DNA of 64,000 nucleotides from Spirochaetaceae bacterium (GCA_017622135.1 JAGARR010000037.1:1-64000); one strand, 5' to 3'; shown: positions 25,676 to 35,620, counted from the first letter of the stretch. Notes: a model not told the origin generated them from the letters alone. A program made the numbers and translations.

Positions 25676-27676
25676 TTATCTCTTGATGAGCCGGTTCAGC
25701 CGCTTCACAAAGTCGGAGGGGTTTTTGAGCTCAGTGCCGTCCACCAGCAGAGCCTGATCCAGCAGCACGTTGGACAAGTCCTCCACATAGGCGGCATCCT
25801 CGCAATCCTTCAGGGATGCCACAATGGGATGGTCCGCATTCACCTCAAGGATGGGCTTTACCTCCCCAAAGTCTGAGCGTCCCATAGCCTTCATCATCCG
25901 CTCCATCTGGAAGGAGGGATCGTCCTCGTCCACCACGATGCAGGAGGGTGAGTCGGAAAGCCGCTTGGAAAGATGCACGTCCTTTACCCGCTCTCCCAGC
26001 GCATTCTTGATTTTTTCCACCACCGGCTTGAATTCCTGCTCCTTCTTTTCTGCCTCATCCTTGTCCACGCCCAGCTCGTCGTCGCTTCCGGCTCGGTTCA
26101 CGGACTTGAGCTCGTAGTCCTTGTACTTGCCCAGGCTGGGAATCACCAGGTCGTCAATGTCGTCATCCAGAATCAGCACCTCAAAGCCCTTCTTCTTGTA
26201 GGCCTCCAGCAAAGGAGAGGCACGCAGAGTCTTCTCATCGGTGCCAGTGATGTAGTAGATGGCCTTTTGGTCGGTCTTCATCCGCTGCACATAGTCGGCA
26301 AAGCTGGTCCAGTTGGCGTTCCCCTCGGCATCGTCGGTACCCTCTGGGGCGGTGGACTTGAAGCGGACAATCTCTGCAATCTCGTCCTTGTTTGCAAAGT
26401 CGGAGAAGAGCCCCTCCTTCATGGGACGGTTGAACTGGGACACGAACTGGTTCCACTTCTCCAGCTTCTTCCGCTCCGCCTCCTCCAGCTTGTCCAGCCC
26501 GCCGGCCTCCTTGGCAGCCGCACGAGCCTTTTCTGCCGCCTCTCCCATCTTCTTGAACTCGCCCAAAAGCTTCTTTACGGACTGGGACTTGATGGACTCA
26601 AGGATGCGGTTCTGCTGAAGAATCTCCCGGCTTACGTTCAGCGGCAGGTCCTCGCTGTCGATGATGCCCCGCACAAAGCGCAGGTAGGCGGGCAAAAGCT
26701 CCCGGTCGTCATCGGTGATGAACACCCGCTTTACATAGAGCTTGAGTCCGCTCTTGTAGTCGGCGTGGTACATATCGAAGGGAGCCTGCTCCGGCACGTA
26801 GAACAGGGTGGTATACTCCTGGGTTCCCTCGGCGTGGGTGTGGACGTACATCAGCGGTGCTGTGCCGTCGTGGGAAAAGGTCTTGTAGAAGTCGTTGTAG
26901 TCCTCGGCGGTGAGCTTGGACTTAGGCCGCTTCCACAGGGCGCTGGCAGAGTTGATTTGGTCCACCTTGTCCTCGCTGCCGGAAACCTTGCCCTTGTCGT
27001 CATACTGGTTCTGGGTATAGTGCAGGTAGATGGGGAAGGCGATGTGGTCGCTGTAGCGCTTTACCAACTCCTCCACCTTCCAGCGGCTGGCATACTCCTT
27101 GCTCTCGGAGTTCAGCGTCATAACAATGGCCGTACCGTGGGCTCCCGCCCCGTCAAACTGATATTTCTTGGCTTCCTCGCTGTCCAGAGCCACACCCTCC
27201 ATCTCGTAGGAGCTGGTGCCGTCGCTGGACCAGTGGAAGAGGGTGTCGGTGGCAGCCTTGCGGGTGTACACGTCGATGCGGGAGGCGGCCATAAAGGCGG
27301 AATAAAATCCCACACCGAACTGACCGATGAGGGCGGAATCCTTCTTTGCATCGGAGGTAAGGCGCTCCAGGAAGGCCTTGGTTCCGGAACGGGCAATGGT
27401 CCCCAGATTGGTGGTGAGCTCGTCACCGTCCATACCGATTCCTGTGTCACGCACCACCAGCACCCCGGCATCCTCCTCAAAGCTAATGTCAATGCGGGGA
27501 TCAAAGACAACGCCCTTGTAGGCATCGTCGGAAAGGGTCAGGTACTTGAGCTTGTCCAAGGCATCCGAGGCGTTGGACACAATCTCCCGCAGGAAGATGT
27601 CCTTGTTGGAATACAAGGAATGGATGATGAGGGTCAGAAGCTGGTTCACTTCCGTCTGGAACTGATATGTTGCCAT
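25676..27676 (-). CDS. htpG: Molecular chaperone HtpG (Hsp90)
   Basis: A 666-residue bacterial Hsp90. The GHKL ATPase domain (residues 1-230) shows REIVSNASDALDKL, the DTGIGMD nucleotide loop and GQFGVGFYSAF lid motif. The middle domain carries the catalytic Arg region (LPLNVSREILQ) and the C-terminal dimerisation domain is complete. AGGAG precedes the ATG. A promoter TTGCCA, 17 bp, TAAATT lies around 27725-27755 on the minus strand. Length is somewhat above the E. coli 624 through acidic inserts near residue 510. Confidence 0.95.
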   Translation of the reverse strand: MATYQFQTEVNQLLTLIIHSLYSNKDIFLREIVSNASDALDKLKYLTLSDDAYKGVVFDPRIDISFEEDAGVLVVRDTGIGMDGDELTTNLGTIARSGTKAFLERLTSDAKKDSALIGQFGVGFYSAFMAASRIDVYTRKAATDTLFHWSSDGTSSYEMEGVALDSEEAKKYQFDGAGAHGTAIVMTLNSESKEYASRWKVEELVKRYSDHIAFPIYLHYTQNQYDDKGKVSGSEDKVDQINSASALWKRPKSKLTAEDYNDFYKTFSHDGTAPLMYVHTHAEGTQEYTTLFYVPEQAPFDMYHADYKSGLKLYVKRVFITDDDRELLPAYLRFVRGIIDSEDLPLNVSREILQQNRILESIKSQSVKKLLGEFKKMGEAAEKARAAAKEAGGLDKLEEAERKKLEKWNQFVSQFNRPMKEGLFSDFANKDEIAEIVRFKSTAPEGTDDAEGNANWTSFADYVQRMKTDQKAIYYITGTDEKTLRASPLLEAYKKKGFEVLILDDDIDDLVIPSLGKYKDYELKSVNRAGSDDELGVDKDEAEKKEQEFKPVVEKIKNALGERVKDVHLSKRLSDSPSCIVVDEDDPSFQMERMMKAMGRSDFGEVKPILEVNADHPIVASLKDCEDAAYVEDLSNVLLDQALLVDGTELKNPSDFVKRLNRLIKR

Positions 27677-27922
27677 GAATTTCTCCTATTGCAAACAGGT
27701 GTGAATGAAAGATTTCTATCTATAATTTAATAATTCCCATTGAATTTGGCAAGTATGAAAGCGTGGGAAGCGAGCCTGCCTCAATTCCACCAGCCAAATC
27801 TATACAAATCTGCAATGCAATTGCAATTTTGTCTGAATGGGACAGCTCGCTTTCGCCCCAGCAAAACCTTTCCGCTGGATTCAAGCCCCCTGTCGTGGTA
27901 TACTCAACCCAGGAGGACACCC

Positions 27923-28393
27923 ATGATTGTCACAACATTCGAGCATTGCCAGCGTTACGCCGCCATCTCGCCTAAGCTGGAGCGGGCCTTTGAGTGGCTC
28001 AATTCCCACAACCTGATGGAGCTGCCCCAGGGCCGCACAGACATTGAGGGGGATGAAATCTACATAAATCGTTCCAGTTTTACCTCAAAACCCAGGGAAG
28101 AAGCCCGCTGGGAAATCCACCACCACTATCTGGACATTCAAATGGTACTGGCGGGACAGGAGCAGATGGACGTCACCCCGGCAAACCGCACCCACCCCGT
28201 AGACGAATACAACGCCACCACCGACTACCAGCAGGTGGACTCCGAACCGGGAGACAGCTTCCAGACCGTCCTCATGGTTCCCGGCCAGATGACCATTGTC
28301 TTTCAGGAGGATGCCCATCGTCCCGCCATCCACGGTGACGGCACAACTCCCGCCGCCATCGAAAAGGCTGTGGTAAAAATCAAGCTTGACTGA
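27923..28393 (+). CDS. YhcH/YjgK/YiaL family protein
   Basis: A 156-residue cupin-fold protein of the DUF386 group, often linked to sialic-acid or other sugar catabolism. Conserved metal-ligand region: WEIHHHYLDIQMVLAGQEQM (His residues) and the later FQEDAHRPAIHG. AGGAGG lies eight bases before the ATG; the open frame extends to 27740, but without a start signal. No sugar genes are adjacent, so the substrate cannot be inferred. Confidence 0.88.
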   Translation: MIVTTFEHCQRYAAISPKLERAFEWLNSHNLMELPQGRTDIEGDEIYINRSSFTSKPREEARWEIHHHYLDIQMVLAGQEQMDVTPANRTHPVDEYNATTDYQQVDSEPGDSFQTVLMVPGQMTIVFQEDAHRPAIHGDGTTPAAIEKAVVKIKLD

Positions 28394-28455
28394 CGAATCA
28401 GAGAAACACCGCTCAGATGGCTGGCACGAGAAATAGTGCTGGCCTCTTCTACACC

Positions 28456-30090
28456 CTACCAGTCCCGCAGTTGGCGGCGGATGATGGCGCCTACAGCTTC
28501 TGCCAGCTGGGTGGGATGGGTTATCCGCACAAAGTTATCCTCGTAGATGCTGCGGGCGGCCTGCAGGTTGTAGTCCAGCCCCATGAACACTGCCACCACC
28601 CGGATTCCCTTTCGCTTCAGCGCCTGCACCTCCTCCGTCACGTCCTGGATTCCCTCCAGCCCGGAATACTCTTGGTACAGGGAGATGGCACACTCATCGT
28701 TGGGATCCGCATCCGTCAGCACCACCAGCAATTTCTTCTCGTGGGGGGCAGACTCCATCATGCGGCCCACCAGGCGGATTGCAAGACCGTCACGGTTCCA
28801 TCCCTCGGACTGAAAGCCAAAGATGGAGTCGTTGTTCCGCTGGTTGTAGCTTCGCAGACGGTGCAAGACGGTGTGGCTTCGGAAGCTGTTGAAGGAATGC
28901 ACCTGCACCGGCACACCGCATTGGGTCAGGCTTTCGGCGATGATGTAGCCTTGGGCAGCCAGCACCTCCTGCCGTCCTGACTGGGAGCGGGATGCGTCCA
29001 TCAAAATGTCCACGGAAAACACAGGCTCCGGCTGCTCCGTCACCTTGTAAAAAATCCTGTTGTCATTCAAGTACTGGCACCGCCACACCTTCCTGCAATT
29101 CAGCTTGCCGCTGGAGGAACGCACCTTATCCAGCGGCACCATCACTGTCAGGTAATTTTTCAGCTGGTCCCGCAGCCGGATGATGGTGTTGTCGTAGGAG
29201 GTCCTGTTGGTCTGGTAATGCTGCCGGTTCAGCTGATAACGCTCCTCATCCCCCTTCGCACCGGCAAAGTACAGGTGGCAATTCCGGTGCACTTCCGTAC
29301 ACAGCTCCTTTTCCAGCCGCAGAACCTCTTCCTTGGCAAAAACCTGGGGACCGTACCGTTTTTCCAGCACCTCCCAGGTCTCCTCATCGATTCGTCGGGA
29401 GCCACCCGTCCAGGAACTGCCGGCACTACCGCTTTTTCTTGTTTCATCGTCATCAAGCACATCCTTGGCACGGAACATACGGGCCGGCACACGACGACGC
29501 TTGCGAAACACCATCTGCAGCAGGGAATGTTTTCTCTTGCCGCTGGTTTTCTGTACAGCAGTGAGATTCACCTTGAAATACTGCCTGACAATCCGCCGGA
29601 ACTCCTGGATAATCCTGTCTGTGTCCCAGTCGCCCTTGAACCGCAGCTCCTCCAGCATACGACGATCCCAAGGCATCAGAAAGGGCTTTTTCCCCAGGTT
29701 TACCTGGCACCAAGCCACCTGATATTGCACCAGCCGATTGTTTTCCACCAGCCAGGCGGCCATGTTCATCATGTTGTGGCTGTGTTCCCGTCGCAGTTCC
29801 TCCAGAACGGGACGCAGCGGAAGCTCCTTCTCATACACCGCCTGCTCCAGCGCCAGCCACAATAAGCCGTCATAGGTGGATTCCAGGGCAGTGCCAGCAA
29901 AGCTGGCAAAGAAGGCATCCAATTTTTCCCAGTCCAGCCACTTGTACACCAGCCCAATAATCAGGTTCAGGAAAAAGTTGGCCTGCCCCTGGTGGTCAAA
30001 GGACAAGAATTGCGGCTCCACCTGATAGTTTTCTGCGGCAGTCCAAATGATGTTCTTGGCTTTTCGCTGCTGGGTGGGAGAGGCGTTCAT
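28456..30090 (-). CDS. VWA-domain protein (MoxR partner)
   Basis: A 544-residue cytoplasmic protein. The N-terminal 300 residues are helical and unrecognised; the C-terminal 190 residues form a von Willebrand factor A domain with an intact metal-binding MIDAS (DASRSQ, with the D-x-S-x-S pattern) and later Thr/Asp ligands (VLTDADPNDE). Such proteins work as pairs with the adjacent MoxR AAA+ ATPase, usually to insert cofactors or remodel complexes. The start lies 11 bases after the MoxR stop, so the pair is an operon. Target unknown. Confidence 0.88.
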   Translation of the reverse strand: MNASPTQQRKAKNIIWTAAENYQVEPQFLSFDHQGQANFFLNLIIGLVYKWLDWEKLDAFFASFAGTALESTYDGLLWLALEQAVYEKELPLRPVLEELRREHSHNMMNMAAWLVENNRLVQYQVAWCQVNLGKKPFLMPWDRRMLEELRFKGDWDTDRIIQEFRRIVRQYFKVNLTAVQKTSGKRKHSLLQMVFRKRRRVPARMFRAKDVLDDDETRKSGSAGSSWTGGSRRIDEETWEVLEKRYGPQVFAKEEVLRLEKELCTEVHRNCHLYFAGAKGDEERYQLNRQHYQTNRTSYDNTIIRLRDQLKNYLTVMVPLDKVRSSSGKLNCRKVWRCQYLNDNRIFYKVTEQPEPVFSVDILMDASRSQSGRQEVLAAQGYIIAESLTQCGVPVQVHSFNSFRSHTVLHRLRSYNQRNNDSIFGFQSEGWNRDGLAIRLVGRMMESAPHEKKLLVVLTDADPNDECAISLYQEYSGLEGIQDVTEEVQALKRKGIRVVAVFMGLDYNLQAARSIYEDNFVRITHPTQLAEAVGAIIRRQLRDW

Positions 30091-30101
30091 CCGTGTCCCC
30101 T

Positions 30102-31055
30102 TCAGCCCTTCCGGGAGTCAGCTCCATCCCCACCAGTACTCGGCTCGAAGAGGGTGGCTGAATCCAGACCCTGGGGCAGACGGCCTCGGATGATGTCCTG
30201 CAATAGGGAACGCTCAAATTCATCGGGAGACTTGTTGGTGATACCCATATCAAGGGCCGTCCATGGCTCGATTCCCTTTTCCATCAAGGCCACCGCATCC
30301 AGCATACCTCGTAAGTCCAAAAGTCGGCCAGAAATCTCTGAGCTGACAGTCTTTTTCTGGATGTCCATGAAGATGCGGGCCAAGTCCGTGGCAAAGCTTA
30401 CCTTCAGCTGAGGAAATTCAGTGCGAATCAGTCGAATCAAGCCGTCGGAAGAGATTTCCGGCATCATGATGACCACAAAGCGGGAAGCCAGCGCCTCGTT
30501 CAAGTCCCGTGTTCCAGCATAGCCCTGATTCATAGTGGCGATAAAGCGAGTGGCCGGATGCATGGCAAGACGCTGGTAGCCCGGCATATCGATGACACGA
30601 CGGAAATCCAGCAGGGCATGAAGCACCGCCAGAGCCTCATTCTTTGCCATGTTGATTTCGTCCAGCACACCGAATCCACCGGAGGCGGCGCACTGGTACA
30701 CCGGCCCTGGCCGGAACTGAACCTGACCGTTGCGGAATGTGTCCGTTCCAATCAGGGAGTCTGCATCAGTATTCACGTGGCAGGAAATGTCCCAAATGGG
30801 CCGCCCAAACACCGCCGCTAGATTTTCCGCCAGCACATTCTTTCCAGTAGCCTTCTGACCCACCAGCAGCACATTCTGTCCGCACAACAGGGCGGCGGCA
30901 GCCTGCTCCCAAATCCGTGGGCCGTAATACCTGTAGCGGGGTACGGGAGTCCGCTCCCTCTCCACGCCCTCCGACCACCGATGGGCATACCGAAAATCCT
31001 TTATCCCTTGAATTATCTGGGGAGAAACCCCTTCATCCTGCAAAAACTGAAACAT
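30102..31055 (-). CDS. MoxR family AAA+ ATPase
   Basis: About 317 residues. Walker A GQKATGKN, Walker B GFGVLDEIN, sensor 1 FIATMNQG and an Arg finger in ALASRF mark a MoxR-type ATPase; the lid follows at about residues 205-290. It is partnered with the VWA gene downstream. Its present start region (GTG 31061 or ATG 31055 with AGAAGG upstream) is one copy of a 28-bp direct repeat whose other copy, at 31665-31692, still sits behind a leaderless-type promoter. The VapBC cassette has separated the gene from that original promoter and ATG. Confidence 0.88.
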   Translation of the reverse strand: MFQFLQDEGVSPQIIQGIKDFRYAHRWSEGVERERTPVPRYRYYGPRIWEQAAAALLCGQNVLLVGQKATGKNVLAENLAAVFGRPIWDISCHVNTDADSLIGTDTFRNGQVQFRPGPVYQCAASGGFGVLDEINMAKNEALAVLHALLDFRRVIDMPGYQRLAMHPATRFIATMNQGYAGTRDLNEALASRFVVIMMPEISSDGLIRLIRTEFPQLKVSFATDLARIFMDIQKKTVSSEISGRLLDLRGMLDAVALMEKGIEPWTALDMGITNKSPDEFERSLLQDIIRGRLPQGLDSATLFEPSTGGDGADSRKG

Positions 31056-31067
31056 TTCCACACCTTC
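31040..31067. repeat. 28-bp direct repeat, moxR-proximal copy
   Basis: A perfect 28-bp match to 31665-31692. Read on the minus strand it begins GAAGGTGTGGAAATG and covers codons 2-10 or so of the MoxR protein. The two copies bracket the VapBC cassette. Confidence 0.95.
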
Positions 31068-31086
31068 TCTCTATCAACGTATTCCT

Positions 31087-31455
31087 TTACGGTTTCAATA
31101 AATATAATTTCAAATCAGGTAGCCTCGCAAACCCTTTGTCTGCTGTAATGAGCGGAAGATGCTTGACCAAAACCGTAGCAGCAACAATTGCATCAGGCAG
31201 CTTCATTCCAAAACCACACCTCAAGCAAATCGCCCGATTCTTTACCTCATTGTCCAAGGGAAAGATTGTACAATTTGACAGCAACTCCTTGATTACACAA
31301 CGCTCCTGCTCTGTAATACGAGGAAACGACAGCAGTTCCATCTCATTGATAACAGACAAGGCAATCGAGGAGTCCTTAAACGACTCCATACAAACGTTTC
31401 CAGCGAGTAAATAGATGACTGCATTTGTGTCCGCTATGTAATCAATCCCATTCAC
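31087..31455 (-). CDS. vapC: VapC-type PIN-domain toxin
   Basis: About 122 residues, a PIN-domain ribonuclease. Catalytic acids: Asp in YIADTNAVIYLL (N-terminus), Glu in INEMELLSF (about 45), Asp in LPDAIVAATV (about 90) and the final ITADKGF. A GTG at 31455 overlaps the end of the antitoxin gene and has AAGGAA upstream; the open frame runs on to 31485 without a signal. It forms a complete type II module with the VapB-like gene before it. Confidence 0.85.
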   Translation of the reverse strand: MNGIDYIADTNAVIYLLAGNVCMESFKDSSIALSVINEMELLSFPRITEQERCVIKELLSNCTIFPLDNEVKNRAICLRCGFGMKLPDAIVAATVLVKHLPLITADKGFARLPDLKLYLLKP

Positions 31456-31651
31456 CACGGATTTCCTTCTGGATAGCAAGACCATCGCCTAAATTCATCC
31501 TACCAAAGAATTTGCCTAGACTACCATTATCGTTGTTTTTAGCTCTTTCATTCTGGTGTCGATACAGTACAAAACGAATCAGCTCAGAAACTTCACCGAG
31601 ATATTCTTCTGGAACCAATTTTATTTGCTCCATGACAGCCTCATAACTCAT
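31442..31651 (-). CDS. vapB: VapB-type antitoxin (DUF2281-like)
   Basis: A 69-residue protein beginning MSYEAVMEQIKLVPEEYLGE, related to the orphan antitoxin at 24558-24782. GGAGG lies seven bases before the ATG. Upstream, a short reading frame that starts at the original moxR ATG (31695) ends in a TGA overlapping this ATG, so vapB may be translated by coupling from the captured moxR promoter. Confidence 0.82.
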   Translation of the reverse strand: MSYEAVMEQIKLVPEEYLGEVSELIRFVLYRHQNERAKNNDNGSLGKFFGRMNLGDGLAIQKEIRGEWD

Positions 31652-31664
31652 ATTCCCACCTCCG

Positions 31665-31692
31665 GCAAAAACTGAAACATTTCCACACCTTC
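31665..31692. repeat. 28-bp direct repeat, promoter-proximal copy
   Basis: Identical to 31040-31067. Here it is preceded on the minus strand by ATG (31695) in the MoxR reading frame, and by TATACT at 31702-31707 six bases before that ATG. Confidence 0.95.
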
Positions 31693-31750
31693 CATGATCT
31701 TAGTATACTACAGCATCTCGATATACGCTATATCTCCGATTCAAGCAAAT

Positions 31751-31788
31751 AAAAAAGCCGGTGCCACCACGAATGATGACACCGGCCT
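31751..31788 (-). terminator. nifJ terminator
   Basis: On the minus strand AAGGCCGGTG and CACCGGCTT form a stem around a 15-base loop, followed by six T, about 90 bp after the nifJ stop. Confidence 0.75.
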
Positions 31789-31879
31789 TGCAGAGGCTGG
31801 TGCTCCTCCATGTTGAAGCTCCAGCCTCCTGAACCATTCCCGCCGCCACTGTTCAGCTCCAGCGGGAACGGCCAGTCAC

Positions 31880-34800
31880 TTATTTATACAGCTCAATGAG
31901 GCGCTCCAGGTGCTGGTAGCGAGCCTTGGCCACCTCCTCGCTCTTCTTGAACAGTGCTTCCGCACGCTCAGGGAACTTGCGGGTGAGAGCGGAGTAGCGA
32001 GTCTCCTTGGACAGGAACTCCTGATAGCTTCCGTCGCCGGGCTTGGAGGTAAGGGTAAAGGGATTCTTTCCCTCGGCCTTCAAGGCGGGATTAAAGCTGA
32101 ACAGGTTCCAGTAACCGGACTTCACGGCGCTCTTCAGGGTGTCCTGGCAGTGGTGCAGTCCGCCGGAGATTCCGTGAATCTCGCAGGGAGAGTAGGCGAT
32201 GATGACGGACGGGCCCTGGTACTCCTCGGCCTCCACCAGCGCCTTCATGGTCTGGGCAGGATTTGCACCGAGACCAATCTGCGCCACATAGACGTAGCCA
32301 TAGCTCATGGCAATGTCCGCCAGGGACTTCTTGCCCACCGCCTTACCTGATGCGGCGAACTGGCAAATCTCACCAATATTGGAAGCCTTGGATGCCTGTC
32401 CACCGGTGTTGGAGTACATCTCAGTGTCAAACACCAGGATGTTCACATCCTCGCCGGAAGCAATGACGTGGTCCAATCCACCGAAGCCGATGTCATAGGC
32501 CCAGCCGTCACCACCCATAATCCAGATGGACTTCTTGCCCAGGTAGTCCTTGCTGTCAAGGATTTCCTTGGCAAGCGGGCTGCCGCACTTCTCCAGCTCT
32601 GCAATCAGGGCGTTGGTGGGAGCCACGTTAGCACGGGTATTGTCCTTTGTCTCCATGAACTTGGCCACAGCATCCTTAAGGGAGGCGGAAGCCTCGGAAC
32701 CGGCGGCCAGAGTCTCCAGCTGTCCAATCAGACGCTCACGGATGTACTTCTGTGCCAGGTGGATACCAAGACCATACTCGGCGTTATCCTCAAACAGAGA
32801 GTTGGACCATGCGGGTCCCTTCTTGCTGTCCTTGTTGATGGTGTAGGGACAGGTTGCAGCGGGACCACCCCAAATGGAGGAACAGCCGGTAGCATTGGCA
32901 ATGTACATCTGCTCGCCGAAGAGCTGGGTGGCAAGGCGGGAGTAGGCTGTCTCGGCACAACCAGCGCAAGCACCGGAGAACTCCAGCAGGGGCTGCACGT
33001 ACTGGGAGCCCTTGGGAGTCAGCTCGTTGATGCCAGCGTCATCCTTCTTGCTGACGTTGGCCACCAGGTAATCCCAGACAGGCTGCAGGGGCAGTTCCTG
33101 GGCCTGGGGCACCATCTCGATGGCATCGGTGGGACAAACGGTGATACACTCGCAGCATCCAGTACAATCCAAGGCGGAAATGCTGAGGGTATACTTGTAC
33201 TTGCCAGCCTTTGGCTTCAGATCCATAACCTCCAGGTTCGCAGGGCCAGCCTTCACCTCCTCGTCGCTCAGCAGGAAGGGACGGATTGTGGCATGGGAAC
33301 AAACAAATGCACAGTTGTTGCACTGGATACACTTCTCGGCAGTCCAGTGGGGAACGGTGACGGCGGTTCCACGCTTCTCGTAGGCAGAAGCACCCAACTC
33401 GAACTGACCGTTTGCATAGTCCACGAAGGCAGAGACAGGCAGGCTGTCGCCGTCCATAAGGTTGACTGTCTCCATGATGGTCTCCACCATCTTGATTGTC
33501 TTAGGCTCACCCTTCAGCACCTTCTTCTCGCTCTTGTCAACGGCATTTGCCCAGTCAGCGGGAACGGCAACCTCGTGGATGGCATCGCAGCCAGCGTCGA
33601 TGGCCTTGCAGTTCATGTCCACCACATCCTGTCCCTTCCGGGCGAACTTGGCAACAACCTTCTCCTTCATGTGACCCAGCGCCTCGTCAACGGGCAGCAC
33701 GTTGGCCAGCTTGAAGAATGCGGACTGGAGCACGGTGCTGGTGCGCTTGCCCAGACCAATCTCGGTGGCAATCTTCACGGCATCAACGGTGTACACCTTG
33801 ATGTTGTTCTTGGCGATGTACTGCTTGGCATCCGCATGGAGGTGCTGACCCAGCTCCTCGTCAGACCACTGGCAGTTGATCAGGAACTTTCCGCCGGGCT
33901 TCACATCCTGCACCATCTTGTAGCCCTTGATGATGTAGGACTGGTTGTGGCAGGCCACCAGGTCAGCCTGGCTGACGTAGTAGGCGCTGCGGATGGGCTT
34001 GTCCCCAAAGCGCAGGTGGGAAATGGTGATTCCACCGGTCTTCTTGGAGTCGTACTGGAAGTAGGCCTGGATATACTTGTCGGTGTAGTCACCGATAATC
34101 TTTGTGGAGTCCTTGTTGGCACCAACAGTTCCGTCTCCACCGATTCCCCAGAACTTGCATTCCACGGTTCCCTCGGCGGCGGTGATGGGAGCGGGCTTAA
34201 TCTCAGGCAGGCTGAGGTTGGTAACGTCGTCCACAATACCGATGGTGAAGCGGGGCTTGGGAGCGTCCTTCTCCAGCTCCTTGTACACAGCGAAGACGCT
34301 GGAAGGAGGAGTATCCTTGGAGCTCAAGCCGTAGCGGCCGCCCACCAGAACGATGTCGTTGAGTTTTGCCTCCCACAGGGTGGTGGCAATGTCCAGGAAC
34401 AGGGGCTCTCCCAAGGAACCGGGCTCCTTGGTGCGATCCAGGACGGCAATCTTCTTCACGGTCTTAGGCAGCACCTTCAGGAAGGCCTCGGAAACCCAAG
34501 GACGATAGAGGCGCACCTTGACCAGGCCAACCTTCTCTCCACGGGCGTTCAGGTAGTCGATGACTTCTTCTGCAACGTCGCAGATGGAGCCCATGGCCAC
34601 GATGACACGGTCGGCATCCTCTGCGCCGTAGTAGTTGAACAGGTCGTAGTTTGTTCCCAGCTTCACGTTGATCTTGGCCATGTACTTGCGCACCACCTCC
34701 GGCAGGGCGTTGTACACGGGATTGCAGGCCTCACGATGCTGGAAGAAGATGTCTCCGTTCTCGTGGGAGCCCCGCATAACGGGATGGTTGGGATTCAGGG

Positions 34801-35419
34801 AGTTGTCACGGAATGCCTTCAAGGCATCCATGTTCATCATCTCCTTCAGGTCGGCATAATCCCAAGTCTCAATCTTCTGAATCTCGTGGGAGGTACGGAA
34901 GCCGTCAAAGAAGTTCAGGAAGGGAACACGGCCTTCCAAGGCTGCCAGGTGGGCAACAGGAGCCAGGTCCATAACCTCCTGCGCATTGGACTCTGCCAGC
35001 ATGGCAAAACCAGTCTGACGACAGGCATACACGTCGGAATGGTCTCCGAAAATGCTGAGCGCCTGGGTAGCAACGGTACGGGCAGAAACATGGAACACAC
35101 CCGGCAGCTGCTCTCCGGCAATCTTATACATATTGGGAATCATCAGCAGCAGGCCCTGGGATGCAGTGAAGGTGGTGGTCATGGCTCCGGCAGCCAGTGA
35201 ACCGTGAACAGTTCCGGCGGCACCTGCCTCTGACTGCATCTCCACAACCTTTGTCTCGGTTCCGTAGATATTCTTCAAGCCGTTTGCTGACCACTGGTCA
35301 ACAAAGTCAGCCATGGGTGATGACGGAGTAATCGGATAAATACCGGCAACCTCGGTAAATGCGTACGCAACGTGGGATGCGGCCTGATTTCCGTCCATAG
35401 AGTGCTTTTCTCTGGACAT
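31880..35419 (-). CDS. nifJ: Pyruvate:ferredoxin (flavodoxin) oxidoreductase
   Basis: A 1179-residue homodimeric PFOR that oxidises pyruvate and CoA to acetyl-CoA and CO2, reducing ferredoxin. Domain order is standard: pyruvate-binding N-terminal domain (YPITPSSPMADFVDQW), domain II, gamma domain, two [4Fe-4S] ferredoxin clusters (CIQCNNCAFVCSHATIRP and CTGCCECITVCPTDA), and the thiamine-diphosphate domain (GGDGWAYDIG...DTEMYSNTGGQ). An extra Cys set (GACAGCAETAY) binds the third cluster. AAGGAGG is six bases before the ATG. It should feed reduced ferredoxin to the bifurcating hydrogenase at 58.9-63.5 kb. Confidence 0.96.
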   Translation of the reverse strand: MSREKHSMDGNQAASHVAYAFTEVAGIYPITPSSPMADFVDQWSANGLKNIYGTETKVVEMQSEAGAAGTVHGSLAAGAMTTTFTASQGLLLMIPNMYKIAGEQLPGVFHVSARTVATQALSIFGDHSDVYACRQTGFAMLAESNAQEVMDLAPVAHLAALEGRVPFLNFFDGFRTSHEIQKIETWDYADLKEMMNMDALKAFRDNSLNPNHPVMRGSHENGDIFFQHREACNPVYNALPEVVRKYMAKINVKLGTNYDLFNYYGAEDADRVIVAMGSICDVAEEVIDYLNARGEKVGLVKVRLYRPWVSEAFLKVLPKTVKKIAVLDRTKEPGSLGEPLFLDIATTLWEAKLNDIVLVGGRYGLSSKDTPPSSVFAVYKELEKDAPKPRFTIGIVDDVTNLSLPEIKPAPITAAEGTVECKFWGIGGDGTVGANKDSTKIIGDYTDKYIQAYFQYDSKKTGGITISHLRFGDKPIRSAYYVSQADLVACHNQSYIIKGYKMVQDVKPGGKFLINCQWSDEELGQHLHADAKQYIAKNNIKVYTVDAVKIATEIGLGKRTSTVLQSAFFKLANVLPVDEALGHMKEKVVAKFARKGQDVVDMNCKAIDAGCDAIHEVAVPADWANAVDKSEKKVLKGEPKTIKMVETIMETVNLMDGDSLPVSAFVDYANGQFELGASAYEKRGTAVTVPHWTAEKCIQCNNCAFVCSHATIRPFLLSDEEVKAGPANLEVMDLKPKAGKYKYTLSISALDCTGCCECITVCPTDAIEMVPQAQELPLQPVWDYLVANVSKKDDAGINELTPKGSQYVQPLLEFSGACAGCAETAYSRLATQLFGEQMYIANATGCSSIWGGPAATCPYTINKDSKKGPAWSNSLFEDNAEYGLGIHLAQKYIRERLIGQLETLAAGSEASASLKDAVAKFMETKDNTRANVAPTNALIAELEKCGSPLAKEILDSKDYLGKKSIWIMGGDGWAYDIGFGGLDHVIASGEDVNILVFDTEMYSNTGGQASKASNIGEICQFAASGKAVGKKSLADIAMSYGYVYVAQIGLGANPAQTMKALVEAEEYQGPSVIIAYSPCEIHGISGGLHHCQDTLKSAVKSGYWNLFSFNPALKAEGKNPFTLTSKPGDGSYQEFLSKETRYSALTRKFPERAEALFKKSEEVAKARYQHLERLIELYK

Positions 35420-35620
35420 ATAGCCTCCTTATGAAATTTCTACCAAATTAGCTATCTATTAGGATACACTGTCAATGCAAATTTTTCAAGGGAAAAGAAG
35501 GTTACAATATTTTTTATCTATATAAAGCTAATTTATAAACACTTTTCAGTTTGAAAAAAGGCTAACATTCTCTCACCTTGTTTGCACAAATCCCGCTTTT
35601 CAAGTATTACTATATATAGT

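Noticed and set aside
25973..27730. 585-codon open frame opposite htpG
   Set aside because: Antisense to a conserved gene with no supporting signal.
32468..35200. 910-codon open frame opposite nifJ
   Set aside because: Shadow of the nifJ codon pattern; no start signal and no recognisable domain.
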